Both the position numbers and the translations under genes were made by a program. The notes under the pieces were generated by a model. It was not told the origin of the DNA. It saw only the letters and a list, made by a program, of their open reading frames with translations, and made no database searches. Of a DNA stretch of 64,000 bases, positions 11,742-25,700 are shown in pieces. Within the stretch, counting starts at the first letter, position 1. The number at the start of each line of letters is the position of its first letter. Source of the stretch: Haliotis asinina (taxonomy: Eukaryota; Mollusca; Gastropoda; Lepetellida; Haliotidae); the NCBI RefSeq assembly GCF_037392515.1, contig NC_090280.1, positions 74,698,504 to 74,762,503 on the forward strand, in the 5' to 3' direction.

Positions 11742-13478
11742 AAGACCTTTAAAGGAAATGGAAACCAAATTAGTAAGTGTGGTAACTGAATTTTCAAAGC
11801 AATTAATTACCAAGCCTCAGCCAGATACTAATAAAACTGAGATAGTATCAACCCCACAAGTACATCACCATTCTACCCCAGTGTACTGTGAAATCACATT
11901 CAATAGCTATTGCCCCGTTGGTAGGGAATGTACACAAATGTCAATTTTTAAACAAGATCAGCAAGAGAAAACAACAAACAACACTCCATTACAACGAGAT
12001 CAAAAATACTGATATCACTTAAATAGGGAATATGTTGAATGACTTCTCATCAACGTTCATAAGGCAACACTCACTCTGAAAGACTTCTCTTACCTGAAGA
12101 ATAATGCTCAATCTGCCACATAATCCCAAAATTCAATAATTCAATACGTAGATACTTACTAAAATTTGTACAGTGCTGATATCCAGGACAACTGCTGAAA
12201 GGCCCTTTGTTTTCACTCAATCATTGGATGTCCATCACAACAGCACAGCATATTTTCAATCACAGCTCCCTGGGGATCACAGGGATCTCTTGCTACCTGT
12301 TAGGTGCACCGAATTGATGTGGCTTTCCCATCCATACAAGGTGCCCATTCACAGCTGGCTGGGCTTGGACACATAGTCACAGTACTTTGTCCTAGTTTAC
12401 CAGATGTACCCACAACTCACTGTTTGCACATATTCAAGTTACCACCATCTGGTGACATAACAACAGATACATGGGTACTTTTAAGTGCTCAGGGTTGTGT
12501 ACTGTACACTAGGGGTTGGAACAACACTGAATGAGTGTGCACTCAAAGCTGACACCAAGGTTTTCAAACCCAGTCGTAGGTGGGCTGAATCTTGGCACCT
12601 CCAAGCTTGCTGGATTACTTGCATGACACCTTAAACACTTCGCCCACCACACTCCCAGTAACTACTCACAGTTGAAAGATCTACCTTCCACCAATTTTGG
12701 ATCATCCTTCTTAAAGACTCACTAAAGATATACTACATATCACAACATATATCACATCCCTACATTCATCAAACTAACTCTTAGCCTTAGAGGCACCATT
12801 ATGTATGAAGATTGATATTTTGAGTATTCTTCTTATACATGTCACAAAATGGAAGTCTAGTTAACACGTGTCACAGGGCAAGTGACTTTAAGAAAGTAAT
12901 TCATCCTCACTAATTTTCCACTTGCCCTGATTTGTATGACATAATCATAATGACGTACTTATGAAAGAATAAATCAACATGGTATTTGATGTTAATGTTT
13001 ACTGGACTATTCATCAAACAGTGATAAACAGCAAAGAAAGAACTCTACTTTATCATCATTGTGAAATTGTATAGCTTCATTTGAGCCAATATGTTTATTT
13101 GCAGTTTGAAATCGTATGTGGAAATTATCTAGTAGCCCACAGACAAGTTACACACCATTATTTGATGAATGAAAACTGACTTGTCCCTGGCGTTGGGCGA
13201 TGGGATTTTTAACACTAAAAAATCTAAACTACCTTCTTGGGATTCTGAACATAATGAAAAATAACAAACTGTCATTTCGCATGTTATTTTGACATTATTG
13301 GTACAGACATATTTGACAACTTAAAAATTGCTCTGAATGTATAAGAATTTAGTTTTAGTACAGACACTTCACATTTCCTGAACTATAGCCATCACCCTTC
13401 TACATAATATGTAGGATAGGCTGGTTCTGTCTTTAGATGCCCTTGGTTAATGTACAAGTTTCATTCCCTCAAGACGGA
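11742..13478. other. No gene recognised; downstream flank of the SLC22 gene
   Basis: This sequence lies 3' of the transporter stop codon, so part of it is presumably its 3' UTR. A small inverted repeat (CAGGGCAAGTG at 874-884 and its complement at 919-929 of the 12 kb block) is the only structure noticed. Confidence 0.35.
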
Positions 13479-13712
13479 CTATAATCTAGTTAAGGCAGCA
13501 CCATCTTTCTCCTGGTTCCCTTGTTTCAGGAGTTCCTTGTCATGTACCATCTCGCTTACTTGCGCACCATTCATCTTCCGTCCCTCTATGTCGTCTATGG
13601 TGTCTGGCAGCTTCTGTTGGTGGGTTTCTGGCAGCATGATGGCCAAGAGGCCAGAAATGGCCATCATCACACCAAACACTATCACTGGCACTGACTCTGA
13701 GGTGTACTGACC
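13479..13712 (-). CDS. SLC22 exon 9 with stop (residues 487-563)
   Basis: Acceptor CTTTCCAG. Encodes TM12 (VPVIVFGVMMAISGLLA), the LPETHQQKLPDT tail motif and a Lys/Gln-rich cytoplasmic end ALTRL, then stop. Confidence 0.93.
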   Translation of the reverse strand, partial: GQYTSESVPVIVFGVMMAISGLLAIMLPETHQQKLPDTIDDIEGRKMNGAQVSEMVHDKELLKQGNQEKDGAALTRL

Positions 13713-16700
13713 CTGGAAAGAGTCAAAGAGTGAGCTGGGTTTTATGCCGGTTATCAATAATCCAGCATTTACTTCTGATGAAAGAACCTCAGCAACAATG
13801 CAGGTTACAGTTATGCCTTTAACCAGTATTCCCCATGTATCATGGCAGGGATACCAATGAAACGCTTCACACATTGTACCCATGTGTGACGAGGTAAGGT
13901 TTTCACCAAAGACTACCCCGTCCCTTCCTCCAAAGTGACCCTGCACCTTAGCTCTCATGCTGTACATATAATAAAAGTGATGGATGTTCGTAGATGAGTG
14001 AGAGAGACACTGACCTACCTGACATGTGCTCCTCACTATATGTTTGGTCATCTGTTGTTTTCACAGAATAACCCATTTGAGGATTTTGTTTTGTAGGGAC
14101 ATGTTTCTGGGGACACCAGAAATGGGCATCACACATTATACCCATGTGGGGAATCAAACTCGTATCTTTGGCATAATGAGGGAGGGACTGCTCTAACAAC
14201 TATGCTACCCTTCTGCCTCCCCATCCCTCATTTCTATTACCTTATTACTTGCAGGAACATGCAGTTGGTGAGCAAATGTCGTTTTATGCCCCAGAATGGT
14301 TACAACTTGCAATATCAATAGTTTTTCATGTCTACATAATCATCCAGGGTACTTGAGCTATGTGATACTTACCAGGGTGTTTATTTGTGGGGCAATGACA
14401 CCTCCGAGTCTGGTCCAGAAAGCACAGGTTCCCATTCCAATGTTTCTGAAAGACAAGTGAGTGAGTGAGTGAGTGAGTGAGTGGGGCAATGGCACCTCCA
14501 AGTGAGTGAGTGAGTGAGTGATTGAGTGAGCAAGCATTGTATTGAATTGTATTGTATTGTATTGTATTGTATTGTATTGTATTGTATTGTATTGTATTGT
14601 ATTGTTTGACATCCGTTGTAGCAATATTACATTAAGGGACACCAGTAATGGGCTTTACACATTGTACCCTTGTGGGGAATCAAACCCAGATATTCAGTGT
14701 GATGAGCAGACACTTTAACCATTAGGCTATCCTTCCACCCCTCAAGACAAAGATGGTAAATTAAGATTATATTTTTAACTGAGTATATATGAAACGAGTC
14801 TTGAAGTTGTTATTCAGACTCATGAGGGGAACCCCCAGATGCATGTTCTACTACATTCCTGATAATGATAGGTCAGAGTTCTTGGATAACTGAGAACTGT
14901 TAACCCAGGGATACAGAACTGGGAACTGATAACAATGGGATACGGATCTTCGAGAACTGATTACAGCAGGCAACATTTTCTGGATAACATACCTGATAAG
15001 AGTGGGATACAACTCTAACTAATATATCATAGTGATGGTGATACAGTTCTAAGACAACTCATGCGCTCATGCCTGATGACAGTGGGACAGTGGTGCCTTA
15101 TAAGTCATAATGGATAACAGTGGGATGCATTCCTTAGACAACTCATGCCTGATAACAATGGGATAGGTCTGCCTTAGAGGGCATGATATAAGTTTTCACA
15201 CTGTGTCAAGGGAAATATAGGGTTTTATCAGTCCCGAGTAAGGCTCCGGCTCGGGGAATATAACCTTACGAGGGACTGATAAAACCCTTTATTTCCCTCG
15301 ACATGATGTGATAACGCATTTATCTGACTGAATGTTTTCACTAAATCAAAACAAAACAACACGCATCGAATCGACTTCCTGCCATGTTGACACCAGCTGA
15401 TCGCTTGACCTCAACGCACCGCACGTTACTAAAGGCTTGTCGATGCATGCTTTTCTCACTTCGCATCGTCACCGAGGAGTAGTGGGGTGATATGACTTTC
15501 GCAGCGGGAGTATACGACTTTTATACTCCCGCTGGCGGATCATGATGGATGTACATGGTATTTTATCAGAGTCATGTGGACCAATCAAAACTCGACATTC
15601 TTACATGAGGCTAGATAATGGATAAGACTGGGATGCAGCTATTAGATCACATACATCATAAAAGTGGGATACAGCTCTTATATTTCATAACAATGGGATA
15701 CAGTTATTTGATAACTCATGCTTGATAACAGTCGGATGGTGGTTCCTTACAATAATCATAATGGATGACCATGGGATATACTGTAAACTGTCCTATTTCC
15801 GTGCTTTTAAATTTTCGCGAGTGACGGTCACTAAACCTTTTCGCGCCTTCTTATTTTCGTGAGACGCTAGTTGACCAATATATTGACAAATGCAATACAA
15901 TATAAATACCTGAGATATAGATAAAGGGTACTTTACACGATTACGGTTTTCAAGCAGAATATTGATCCATAAATCTTTAATTCAGCCATGAAAAAGACCG
16001 GTCACGTGACAAACGTGATCTTGTAACAGAGGAAGTCTCTGAATGTTTTAACACAACACCTAGGTGCGTGATCATTGAGTTGTTATAAGATAAACAGATT
16101 TGCGTACTGATTTAAAAACAAATGTAATTGACATCAAACCTAGTTCTCTTTAAGGGTGTTAGAGCAATGAAAACAAAATGATATCTTCTCAATGTGATGT
16201 GACTGCTTACGTAGATTTACACAGTGGTATGCAGAGAAGGTAGCTGCCAATTGTAAGACAAACATCAATGAAACAATAGACTTGCGAATCAGTGTTATGA
16301 AGCCTGTACATGCATGGAGGATTGTGAAATGTCTGGACAAGCTCTCCAAACAGAAAGACATTGTTCTGAGGGGTTGGCAAAAAGCTTATCTCTTGTGAAG
16401 ACTGTTAGTAAGAGGATAAGTAAGTGACACCTGTTAATTCAGATTAGCCCAGCGGTGACACGTGAATGAGCAGTGTACACTTGTATTATTTTTATGTTGT
16501 TGACTTATCTGAATAAAGTGAATGATATATCTATATTATCGCGTGTTTTTATTTTCGCGTAATGAAGTCTGATGCGAAGTTCGCGAAAATTTAACGGTCG
16601 CAAAAATTTGGCTGTTTACAGTAGCTCATAAACAAACATACCTGATAATGGTGGGATACAGCTCTTAGATAACATACCTGATAATGATGGGATATAGCTG

Positions 16701-19700
16701 TTAGATAACATACCTCATAATGGTGGAATACAGCTAAGATAACACCTGAGAACAGTGGGATACAGCTCTTTGATAACATACCTGATAACAGTTGGATACA
16801 GCTCGGAGGTGTACAGGAAGTACAAGCTGAACAATGCTGCAACTGCAAACCTGCCGACGATGGCAAATCCAGTGGACAGATTCTGATGATAGTCTGAAGC
16901 TGATTAGATTACCAACCAGTTAAGTACATATACACTTAAAAATGGTTATTCATGATGAACTGCTGATAAATACATCAAAGGAATGAGTAAGTTCAGTCAC
17001 CCACAAAGCTTCTGTTTTGTGGAGTTGCAAGATTCTGGTCTCATTTAACATAGTCTACAATATTTGGATTACCATGGATTAAAGTAGATCAGAAGTTCAG
17101 CATTAGGGAGCAAATTTTAGATATTATGGAAGTTGGGTAATATTTTAAAAAGACAATTGTTAATCTTAACTCTCTGAATGGCATTTAGATTTTATTTGTT
17201 TGTTTGTATTTTTGATGTTCAATGTCCCACTCAGCAATATAGACAGACAGGAATTGCAGACAATTTTTTATATTGCAATATATAGGTATGTAAAAACATG
17301 TATTACCAGATAAATAAAATGATATGCTTGATTAAATTTAACAAACCACTGAAGTATCACAAAATAGAAATGTAAATAATACTTGGTACAAATGAAACAA
17401 CAAAAAGGGCAATTCATAACTCAGAAATATCAGAAGATTTGCGAGTGTTACAAAAATTAAGGAATTCATATCAAAATACTGGTTTCTGATCAGTGTGTCG
17501 CAATACATATTGTCTTTATGTCTGAACCAGTAAATACCAGTAAATAAAAGTAGACCAGTCAAATTGCACAGCCCTAGCAATATTCCACCTGTATCTGTAA
17601 ATAACTGAATCTTGACCAGACCAGTGGTCAGCATCATGAGCATCGATCAACTCAACTGGGATACGCTGACAGGTGCCACCCAAGTCAGCAATACCACCCG
17701 TCCCATTAAAGGGCTCTTATGACAACCATGGCTTCTTGAAGACCAGTTTTAACCCGGATCTTCACAGGTGGCATATAGAACTGATACACATCTGATAAAG
17801 AGGGGGGAAATGTTATGGATGTATAGTCTAATGTTCTGTCTAAACAAAACCTCACAACTGGTGGTGTAGACCATACCTGAATCTTAAAAACAAAGTAACT
17901 GTTTGCAGCTGGTACATGTTATTTGCATTTTATTTACCTACATGAATTCATTATCATCATCATCACAACATCCAAAACCACTTAAAATGATGTAATGATA
18001 ATGATAATGGTCATTCATAAAGCACCTGTTTCCACACTCTTGAGCATGCTCCATCATTAATATCCTTGATAAGCAAACCTGCCTGTGAGGTGCTAAAAGG
18101 TCGTATGACTTATCCCACTGGGTACCCATTTACTGCTGAGTGAATGGGGCAAGTTATTAACAAACTTGCTTGTTCTGTTTGTTGGTTTGATTGTTTATAC
18201 AGCAATGGTAACTACTTCTGATATCACATGGATTTTTTTCGCATCATGCCTATTTTCAGTGTACAAACAAATAATTATGTGGAACTAGTTTATGAGAAAT
18301 CCTTGCCTGTTTTTCCTGATGGAAGAGCCCCAGCAACAATGCAAGTTACAGCTGCCAGGAAGGCAAAGGTCACAACAGAGTATCTCCGCTTACAACTGAA
18401 ACAGGCAATCACAGATATTGTCAAGGTTTCTGAATACAACAATAATCAGAAGGAATCAAATAAAATATAGTTGATGTTTTCAAAATATATTCCATATCCT
18501 TATAAAGAACTGAAATATAACGTGCGAAGCACAATTTCTGACACGTATTCCCCACAAGAAGAAACGGTAAGAGAACGAGTGAGGGGCTTTTTACGCTGAC
18601 TTTTCCAAATGTTCTAAATATCACAGAAGGGGACACCAGAAATTAGCTGCACATTTTGCATCCATGTGAAGAACTGAACCAAGGCCTTTAGCATGACAAG
18701 AGGATGCTTTAACCATTAGTCAAATCACTAACACAAATCGCAAGGCGAGGAGTGTTTTGTTGCAACAGATGTCAATGTTTACTTACAACTTCATGATGAT
18801 GATGTCAAGCAGATAGGCAGCCATCTCTACACTTGCTCCGATGAGGAAGATGATGTACTTGTTGCCTTTCAGGGAAGTGATCTGTAGGGTCAGGCCATAG
18901 TAGCCTACTGACACAGCCAGCCTGCAACATTAGACAGAGGGATCAAGCCGATAAACCCACTGAATGCAGATCTATGTCACCTGTTGGTGTCACAAAATTC
19001 ATCCAATGCTCAGAACCTTCCACAATATAAATTTCGCAGAAATGTCATAAAATCTAAATTTTGATAAAACGTGAGAACACGGACAAAACTGGAAATTCTA
19101 GAAGCCTCCAGGCTAATTTGAACATCTTTTAAATGTATGCCACAGTTGCCAATCTTCTTATTTCGGTGGAGACTTAAGAGAGGTTCTACAAACAAGTCAT
19201 AGGTTTCACGTTAGAATTACTTTCCGGTATGCATCTAATGTTGAGCTATATTCCAGCAATATCACTTCAGGTGACACCAGAAATATTCTTCGTGCATTGT
19301 ACCTAAGTGGGGCATCGAATCTGGGTCTTTCGCCTCACGAATGAACGCTTAAGTCAATAGACTACCTCCCTGACCCTCAGCATTTTAGAGTAGCATAGTG
19401 GTTAAAGCACTCACTCATCACACTGAAGATGCAGGTTTGATTTCTCACATGCCTACAATGCATGAAGCCCATTTCTGTGTCCTCCGCATTCTAGAAGTTG
19501 GTGAGTACATAAACCACTCAACTGATATCAGCTTCTTGTTTATTGCATAGGGTCCACTGCAAATACATTTGACTACAAGTATGTTCACCTTGCGATGAAG
19601 AGGACAAGCAATACCTACCACTGATAGAACAGAATTAAGCTTCTTTTTCTCAGCTGTGGAGTTTTCAGAAGTGTAAGGAATGTATATTCCTGAGTTTGCG

Positions 19701-22700
19701 TCTCCTGCATGCCCTCTGCAATGGCCCTCACAGACATCCAACTCTCAGTGGGGAATTCCTTCTTGTTGAACTTGGCCACCTTCTCCACCAGCTTCTCAGC
19801 AGCATCTAGTTTCCCATACATCACCATCCAGCGCAGAGACTCGGGCATTATACTGAAAGTATTGTGATGGGGAACTTCAGTCATTTGACTCAAAGGTAGA
19901 ATGATGAATTATAATCTACCTTAAAAACTAATAAACATATACTACTCGATGAAACACTGATCAAAATCAAAACATCAGCCCAACTCTGAGGTTTTTGCAG
20001 AATTTAAGCCCAAGAAATAAACTATCATTAAAATATTCACACAGTTCACAACTTGTTAGGAAGGGGGAGACAGGTGTTCAAGAAGCACATGCTTATGGGG
20101 AGTCATCAAACTGTTCTTTTTACAGTTGGATGTGACACAGGTTGTAATGTAAACTGATGTGTTCCCAGATGGCACCCAATGAAAGTACTAGAATCTTACC
20201 TTCACTGAGAGAAGTGTCATCCCAAACATATTGTGTTACTCGTGACCACTAAATGGCATCGTGTGTTCATATTCACGTCAGCCAATAAAGGGATCCTGTT
20301 ATTTTCAATGTCTGTAACTACTTATGCCACAAACAGTTTTAGACTCACCATATATAGAATAACGCCAGGAGACTTGGCAAACAGATTGCAAGCTGTATGT
20401 ATCTCCAGTCACGGATAAGGAAGGCAATCACTGCTAGGGCCATGACACTTGCACCCCAAAAACATTCAATGACACCACCAGCTATTGGGCGATAGGCTGG
20501 GAGAAACATCTCAGCCACCAACACATAGCTGGATATCTGCAATCCCTGGAAAACAAGGACACAAGGTGAGTGAGTGACTTCACACACAGATGGATATCTG
20601 CAAGCCCTGGAACACAAAGACACAAGGTGAGTGAGTTAACACACAGATGGATATCTGCAGGCCCTGGAACACAAACACACAAGGTGAGTGAGTTAACACA
20701 CAGATGGATATCTGCAGGCACTGTAACACAAACACACAAGGTGAGTGAGTGAGTGAAAAGGTGAGTGAGTGAGTGAGTTAGCATATAGCTGGACATCTGA
20801 AGACAATGTAACGACACAGTCATACAAAGTGAGTGAAGTCATAACTGGATATTTTCAGACACTGCAAGTCATGGCAAACAACATAAGTGAATCACGAGTT
20901 GACATTTACGAGTGACTGCTGTGAGGAAACAACTATTGCAATAACAAAAGTCAATCGAAATAGTTTTATCATTGAAATGTTTCATTTAGAATCGTTTTCC
21001 AAAACTTATATGAAATAAAAACTAGTTGAAGTAGTTTCAGTTTCTTTTAATAACTGATAAGAATCATGAAAGCCAGACTAAGTTTGTTTAAGAGATAACA
21101 TGGGCGTATAACACTAAATCAAAGTGAATGAATCTGGTTCTTCCTGTATTTTGTGCTCCGCATATATCAACAGATGTCAATTACTAAACGAACGATACTC
21201 ACACATACTACTGATGCTTCGTTATGTTTTCGGAGACTCGACATTTACCATCCATCTATAGTTGACATATCACTACAGCATCCATCGATAGTTGATGCGT
21301 CATTACTGCATTTATTGATAGTTGACGCATCATTACAGCATCCATAAATACTTAATGCATCATTACAGGATCCATCGATAGTTGATGCATCATTACAGCA
21401 TCCATCGATAGTTGATGCATCATTACAGCATCCATCGATAGATGATGCATCACTACTGCATGTATTGATAGTTGATGCATCATTACAGCATCCATAAATA
21501 CTTAATGCATCATTACAGCATCCATCGATAGTTGATGCATCATTACAGCCCTACTGTCAAATAATCATAGGCATTACTCACAAAAATGAAATGAAATAAA
21601 ATATTGACTGGAATTGTCACCACACTCTGTCTATTCCCCCACCTACCTGCAGAAACACGCCTTCAATGAACCTGAGGACCACAAACCAGGTGTAGGAAGG
21701 CACGAAGAAGATGCCAATGCCGAGAACCACTGGCACAAACAGCGTGACAAGCATGATGGGACGTCGACCAAACCTGTCCGAGAGGTATCCAAATAACAGA
21801 CCACCCACCATCACACCACAGAAGTAAATTGTTGTTGCTAGTGGTCGCAGGTAGCTGTTGTCGCACACAAGATCCCACTGGTCAAAGGGAGATAACTCAC
21901 ATTAATAAGAGCCTAATATTTTACAAACTGATCAGTACATATAAAATATAGCACCAGTCACATTTGATAAAAAAACTGTATTTGTAGGGTCGCCAGCTTT
22001 GAGCAATACTGAGAGCACACATATTTATTTGGCTTTGTTATTGCTTCAGCTTGGTCTATCCAACTTTATTCTTTTTCACTTAATCCTACTGAATGTTGTC
22101 AGTAACATCATAATCTTTATTTTCAGAAGGCCGAGAAAGCTCAATATGGTTCTCTCCTGTAACACCAACATGGGGTAATTGATCTTCTGGTAACACACGA
22201 AATATGTTATCCAAAATGAGACTTCCCGTCATGCACACTGGCATTCCAAACAGCTGTGCCCATGTGAAACTGTAAGACTGAGTAACACCAATAAATAGTT
22301 TCATGGAGTACAAAAGTAAGTTTTGAATGATTGATTGGTCAAAATATTGACATTTTTCATTTTTCACAGCTCACAAAGTACACACTATTTTGATCACTAC
22401 ATATATGTATTACCCATACGGTGAAACATAACCATTGTCATACACATATCATATGTGCACATAGCACATTCACACAGAAACCATTGTTTCTGTGTTTCCT
22501 CATCTGTGACGTCATTAAACAATTGAGCATGACGTTAATGAATTGGGACGTCACACAATGTGTTACTGCATAAACATACAAGAATAAAATGGACAAGAAA
22601 GAAATTAGTACACTCGAGCTAGAGTGTAACACAGCAAAAAATCACACTTGTTTTGGTTTAGTCATGTGACACACATCCTCATGTGAAGATGTGGGTATGA

Positions 22701-25700
22701 TTTGATCTTCAGTAACTCATGCTTGTTGCAAGATCTGGTGGTGAGGCTCACTGACTTGGTTGACACATGTCATCTGTTCACAAATGTGTAGATCGGTGCT
22801 CATTCTGTTGATCACTGGTTTGTCAGGTCCAGGCTTGGTTATTTACAGACCACTGCTATATAGTCAGAATACTGCTGAGTGCAGAATAGAGTTAAACTCA
22901 TTCACTCACTTGCTAGTGTAATTATCTATTATTTGATGCCTGCCACCTTATACTATCTTGTTCAAGCTGCAACAGCTGATGGAATTATAGTTTTAAAAAA
23001 TCTAGAACTGGTGATGCAGGGTTTAAATTAGTGTGACGACATTATAATGCAAACATGATATATGACTCATTACAAATACAATTATTTATTCACGAATACA
23101 ATACTCTGTTGACAGCAGTTGATTATTATTATTTCCAAACACAAACAAAAAAACATCACAACATTATGATCTAATGCTGAGTAAACAATATGTGTAAGGA
23201 CCTAGGCAAATTCACATCAGGCAGTGCCAGTACTGCTTGGCTTATGCACTCACATTATGTACTGACATTACAAAGAAAGTGAGTGAGTGAGAAAGTGAGT
23301 GAGTGAGGGAGGGAGGCTTCATGTCAGTAAAAGATCATATTCAAACAGCCACTACTGCACTTATCGCACAACCAAGATGTGAAAACAATTAACTCCCTAA
23401 CAATTATTAATATTTTGATTGACGGAGGATACCAGTGCAAAAACTTCATACAGTAATATGTCGTATATAGAAACTCTGTCAAAAAGGCAATGCAACCCCT
23501 GTATTTAAGAGATTTTAATCTTTTGTTTTAGAACAACACAGCATTTTTATTGTCTAAGACAAAAGTCTGAAGTTTCACAGAATAATAACCAAGCTAGCCA
23601 TGATTAAAATTGTCATTTGAAAAGTCATCTCACAGACACCAGTTTGTCACCAGGGTGCATCTTTCTTAGTATCTCATATGAGCAGCACGAACTGCAATCA
23701 CTCCACACCATCTCCTTGGACAAGAACAGAAAAGACGCAGGATTCTCATAGTTCATTGTTGCACGTGCAATATGAGGCCGGACATTGTCTTTTTGAAAAA
23801 TCTGTGTCTGCTGGTCAATAATCAGGAGAAGGTGAGGCTGTACAACATGGTTGAGGTAACATAGGGCTGTCATGTTCCCTGGAACGATCACCAAGTCAGA
23901 TTTCTGGTTGTGTGAGATGTCTCCCCAAACCATAACGCTGTCCATGCCAAATCTGTGCACCTGTCAGATGCATATGGGCGCAAAACGTTCATGATGTCTC
24001 CTATACACACGCTGTCTTCCATCGCAACGTTGCAAAAGAAAGCTGACACTCTCCTCAAACCTGGTATTTGTGTGGCTGTCATGGTTGGTAGGGCATGCCG
24101 ATTACACAGGTGATGGACCCAGACGTACCGAACTTGGAGTGGGGTTCGTGATTCTTGTCCTTCCATTTCTCAGGCATTCATTGGTCGAATTGAAGTTTTT
24201 GTTGTGGCTCCAAAGTCAGGATATCGTTGGTTTGTGAACATTTAGGTGCCGTGCAACAGCTTGAAGACAGCCAATGGCAATATTTCGGTAAGCAGCACTC
24301 AATCGTGGCATTTTCAGCACTGCATTTCGGCAACAAATGAATGAATAAAATACGAAAGCACATGGGTTTTTATACACCCCTACATTAACTACCATTTTCA
24401 TGGTTTGCACATGCATTTGTGTGTGAAGTCACCAAGGTCATTTCATGCGTTGTGATGGAATAAGCAATAAAATATACTTATGTATGAAAATTCAGTTGTT
24501 TGGAAGGTAATCTTCATTAAATACATGTATAATTTCAATAGATTTGAATAGAAGTTAGTTTGGAAACAATAAAGTTATTCCAATGAATTTTTAATATATG
24601 AGGACAGGGGTTGTGTTTCCTTTTTGACAGAGTTTATATACATATATCTTGATGCCCATATTTTGTGTTACATGTCTCTGTGTCTACCCAACGTGTTCAT
24701 ATGCTTTTTCCATCCTGAATATTTCTAACCCATGATTTTCGAACTGAAGATTATAGTTCTAGTAGTTACAATTTAATATTTATTTCAACAGTAATCTAAA
24801 TTAATACAGTAATGTGATACACTTTATGAAGGAATTTATGTGTGAAAAATTTAACGACCACCATTTTAAATTATCATGTTTCAACTGCAGCATCAAACGG
24901 AACTTTATCAGTGACTGTAAATACCATGGTTACAACACAGGGATCACATGTTCCTGGAAACAACATACTGGAAATAATTTTCTAGTGCAAACATTTCCCA
25001 AACACACGTTTTATAATGAATACAATTTTTAAAATAAAATTCTGTACTGGCTGCTGAACAATTATTGCCACAAAACAATTATTGCCGGTTATCTGTATCA
25101 CACGTGTACAACTTCGGTCAGGTACATCATGTACATTTCTGGCACTTTTTCCCCAAGCCATTTTACCACAATAAATGACAGCAACAGAAAATTTGTCACT
25201 GAAAGTAACAAACACAAGTGATAAAGTTGTGAACCAAACAAACATACGACAACAAATAGTTCATAAAATGTGTAGGAATCTTCTTTTGTTGCAGTTTTTG
25301 CTGTACATTTTGTAACAATGAAGAAAAGGAGATTTAACAGAGTCTGTCACATCTATCCCTATATGCCTCCAAATGGTAAATATGCGTAATGTACTATCGT
25401 ATGTTCACCCACAGACATGATAGAAATGAAAGGAACTCAAGTAAATAAAGCTCAGTTCCATAAACACTTAAGTGTTTATTTTAAAAAAAGATAGTTATTG
25501 GAAATAACAAACTGAAGAAATAGTAAAGGCTGTAAGTGGCATGGTAAGCTGTGGTAACTAAGACAAACATTAGAATGTATGTACACCTATTATATACTTT
25601 CACATTTTGAGAAATGTATAACTTTATTAAAGAACAGTCTATGATTCTTCTTGTGTTAATATTCATATCATCTTTATAGTTCATGAATAAAATGTGTATT

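Noticed and set aside
16591-16866. Minus-strand open frame of 91 codons
   Set aside because: It reads the exon 7-derived repeat array (repeated HHYQVCYL-type peptide) in a frame other than that of exon 7.
20482-20823. Minus-strand open frame of 113 codons with repeated DIHLCVNSL
   Set aside because: It is the tandem decoy-acceptor array read in a wrong frame, ending in a frameshifted part of exon 3.
21248-21548. CRISPR-like regular 30-bp repeat
   Set aside because: Units are contiguous with no unique spacers, and the window is plainly eukaryotic.
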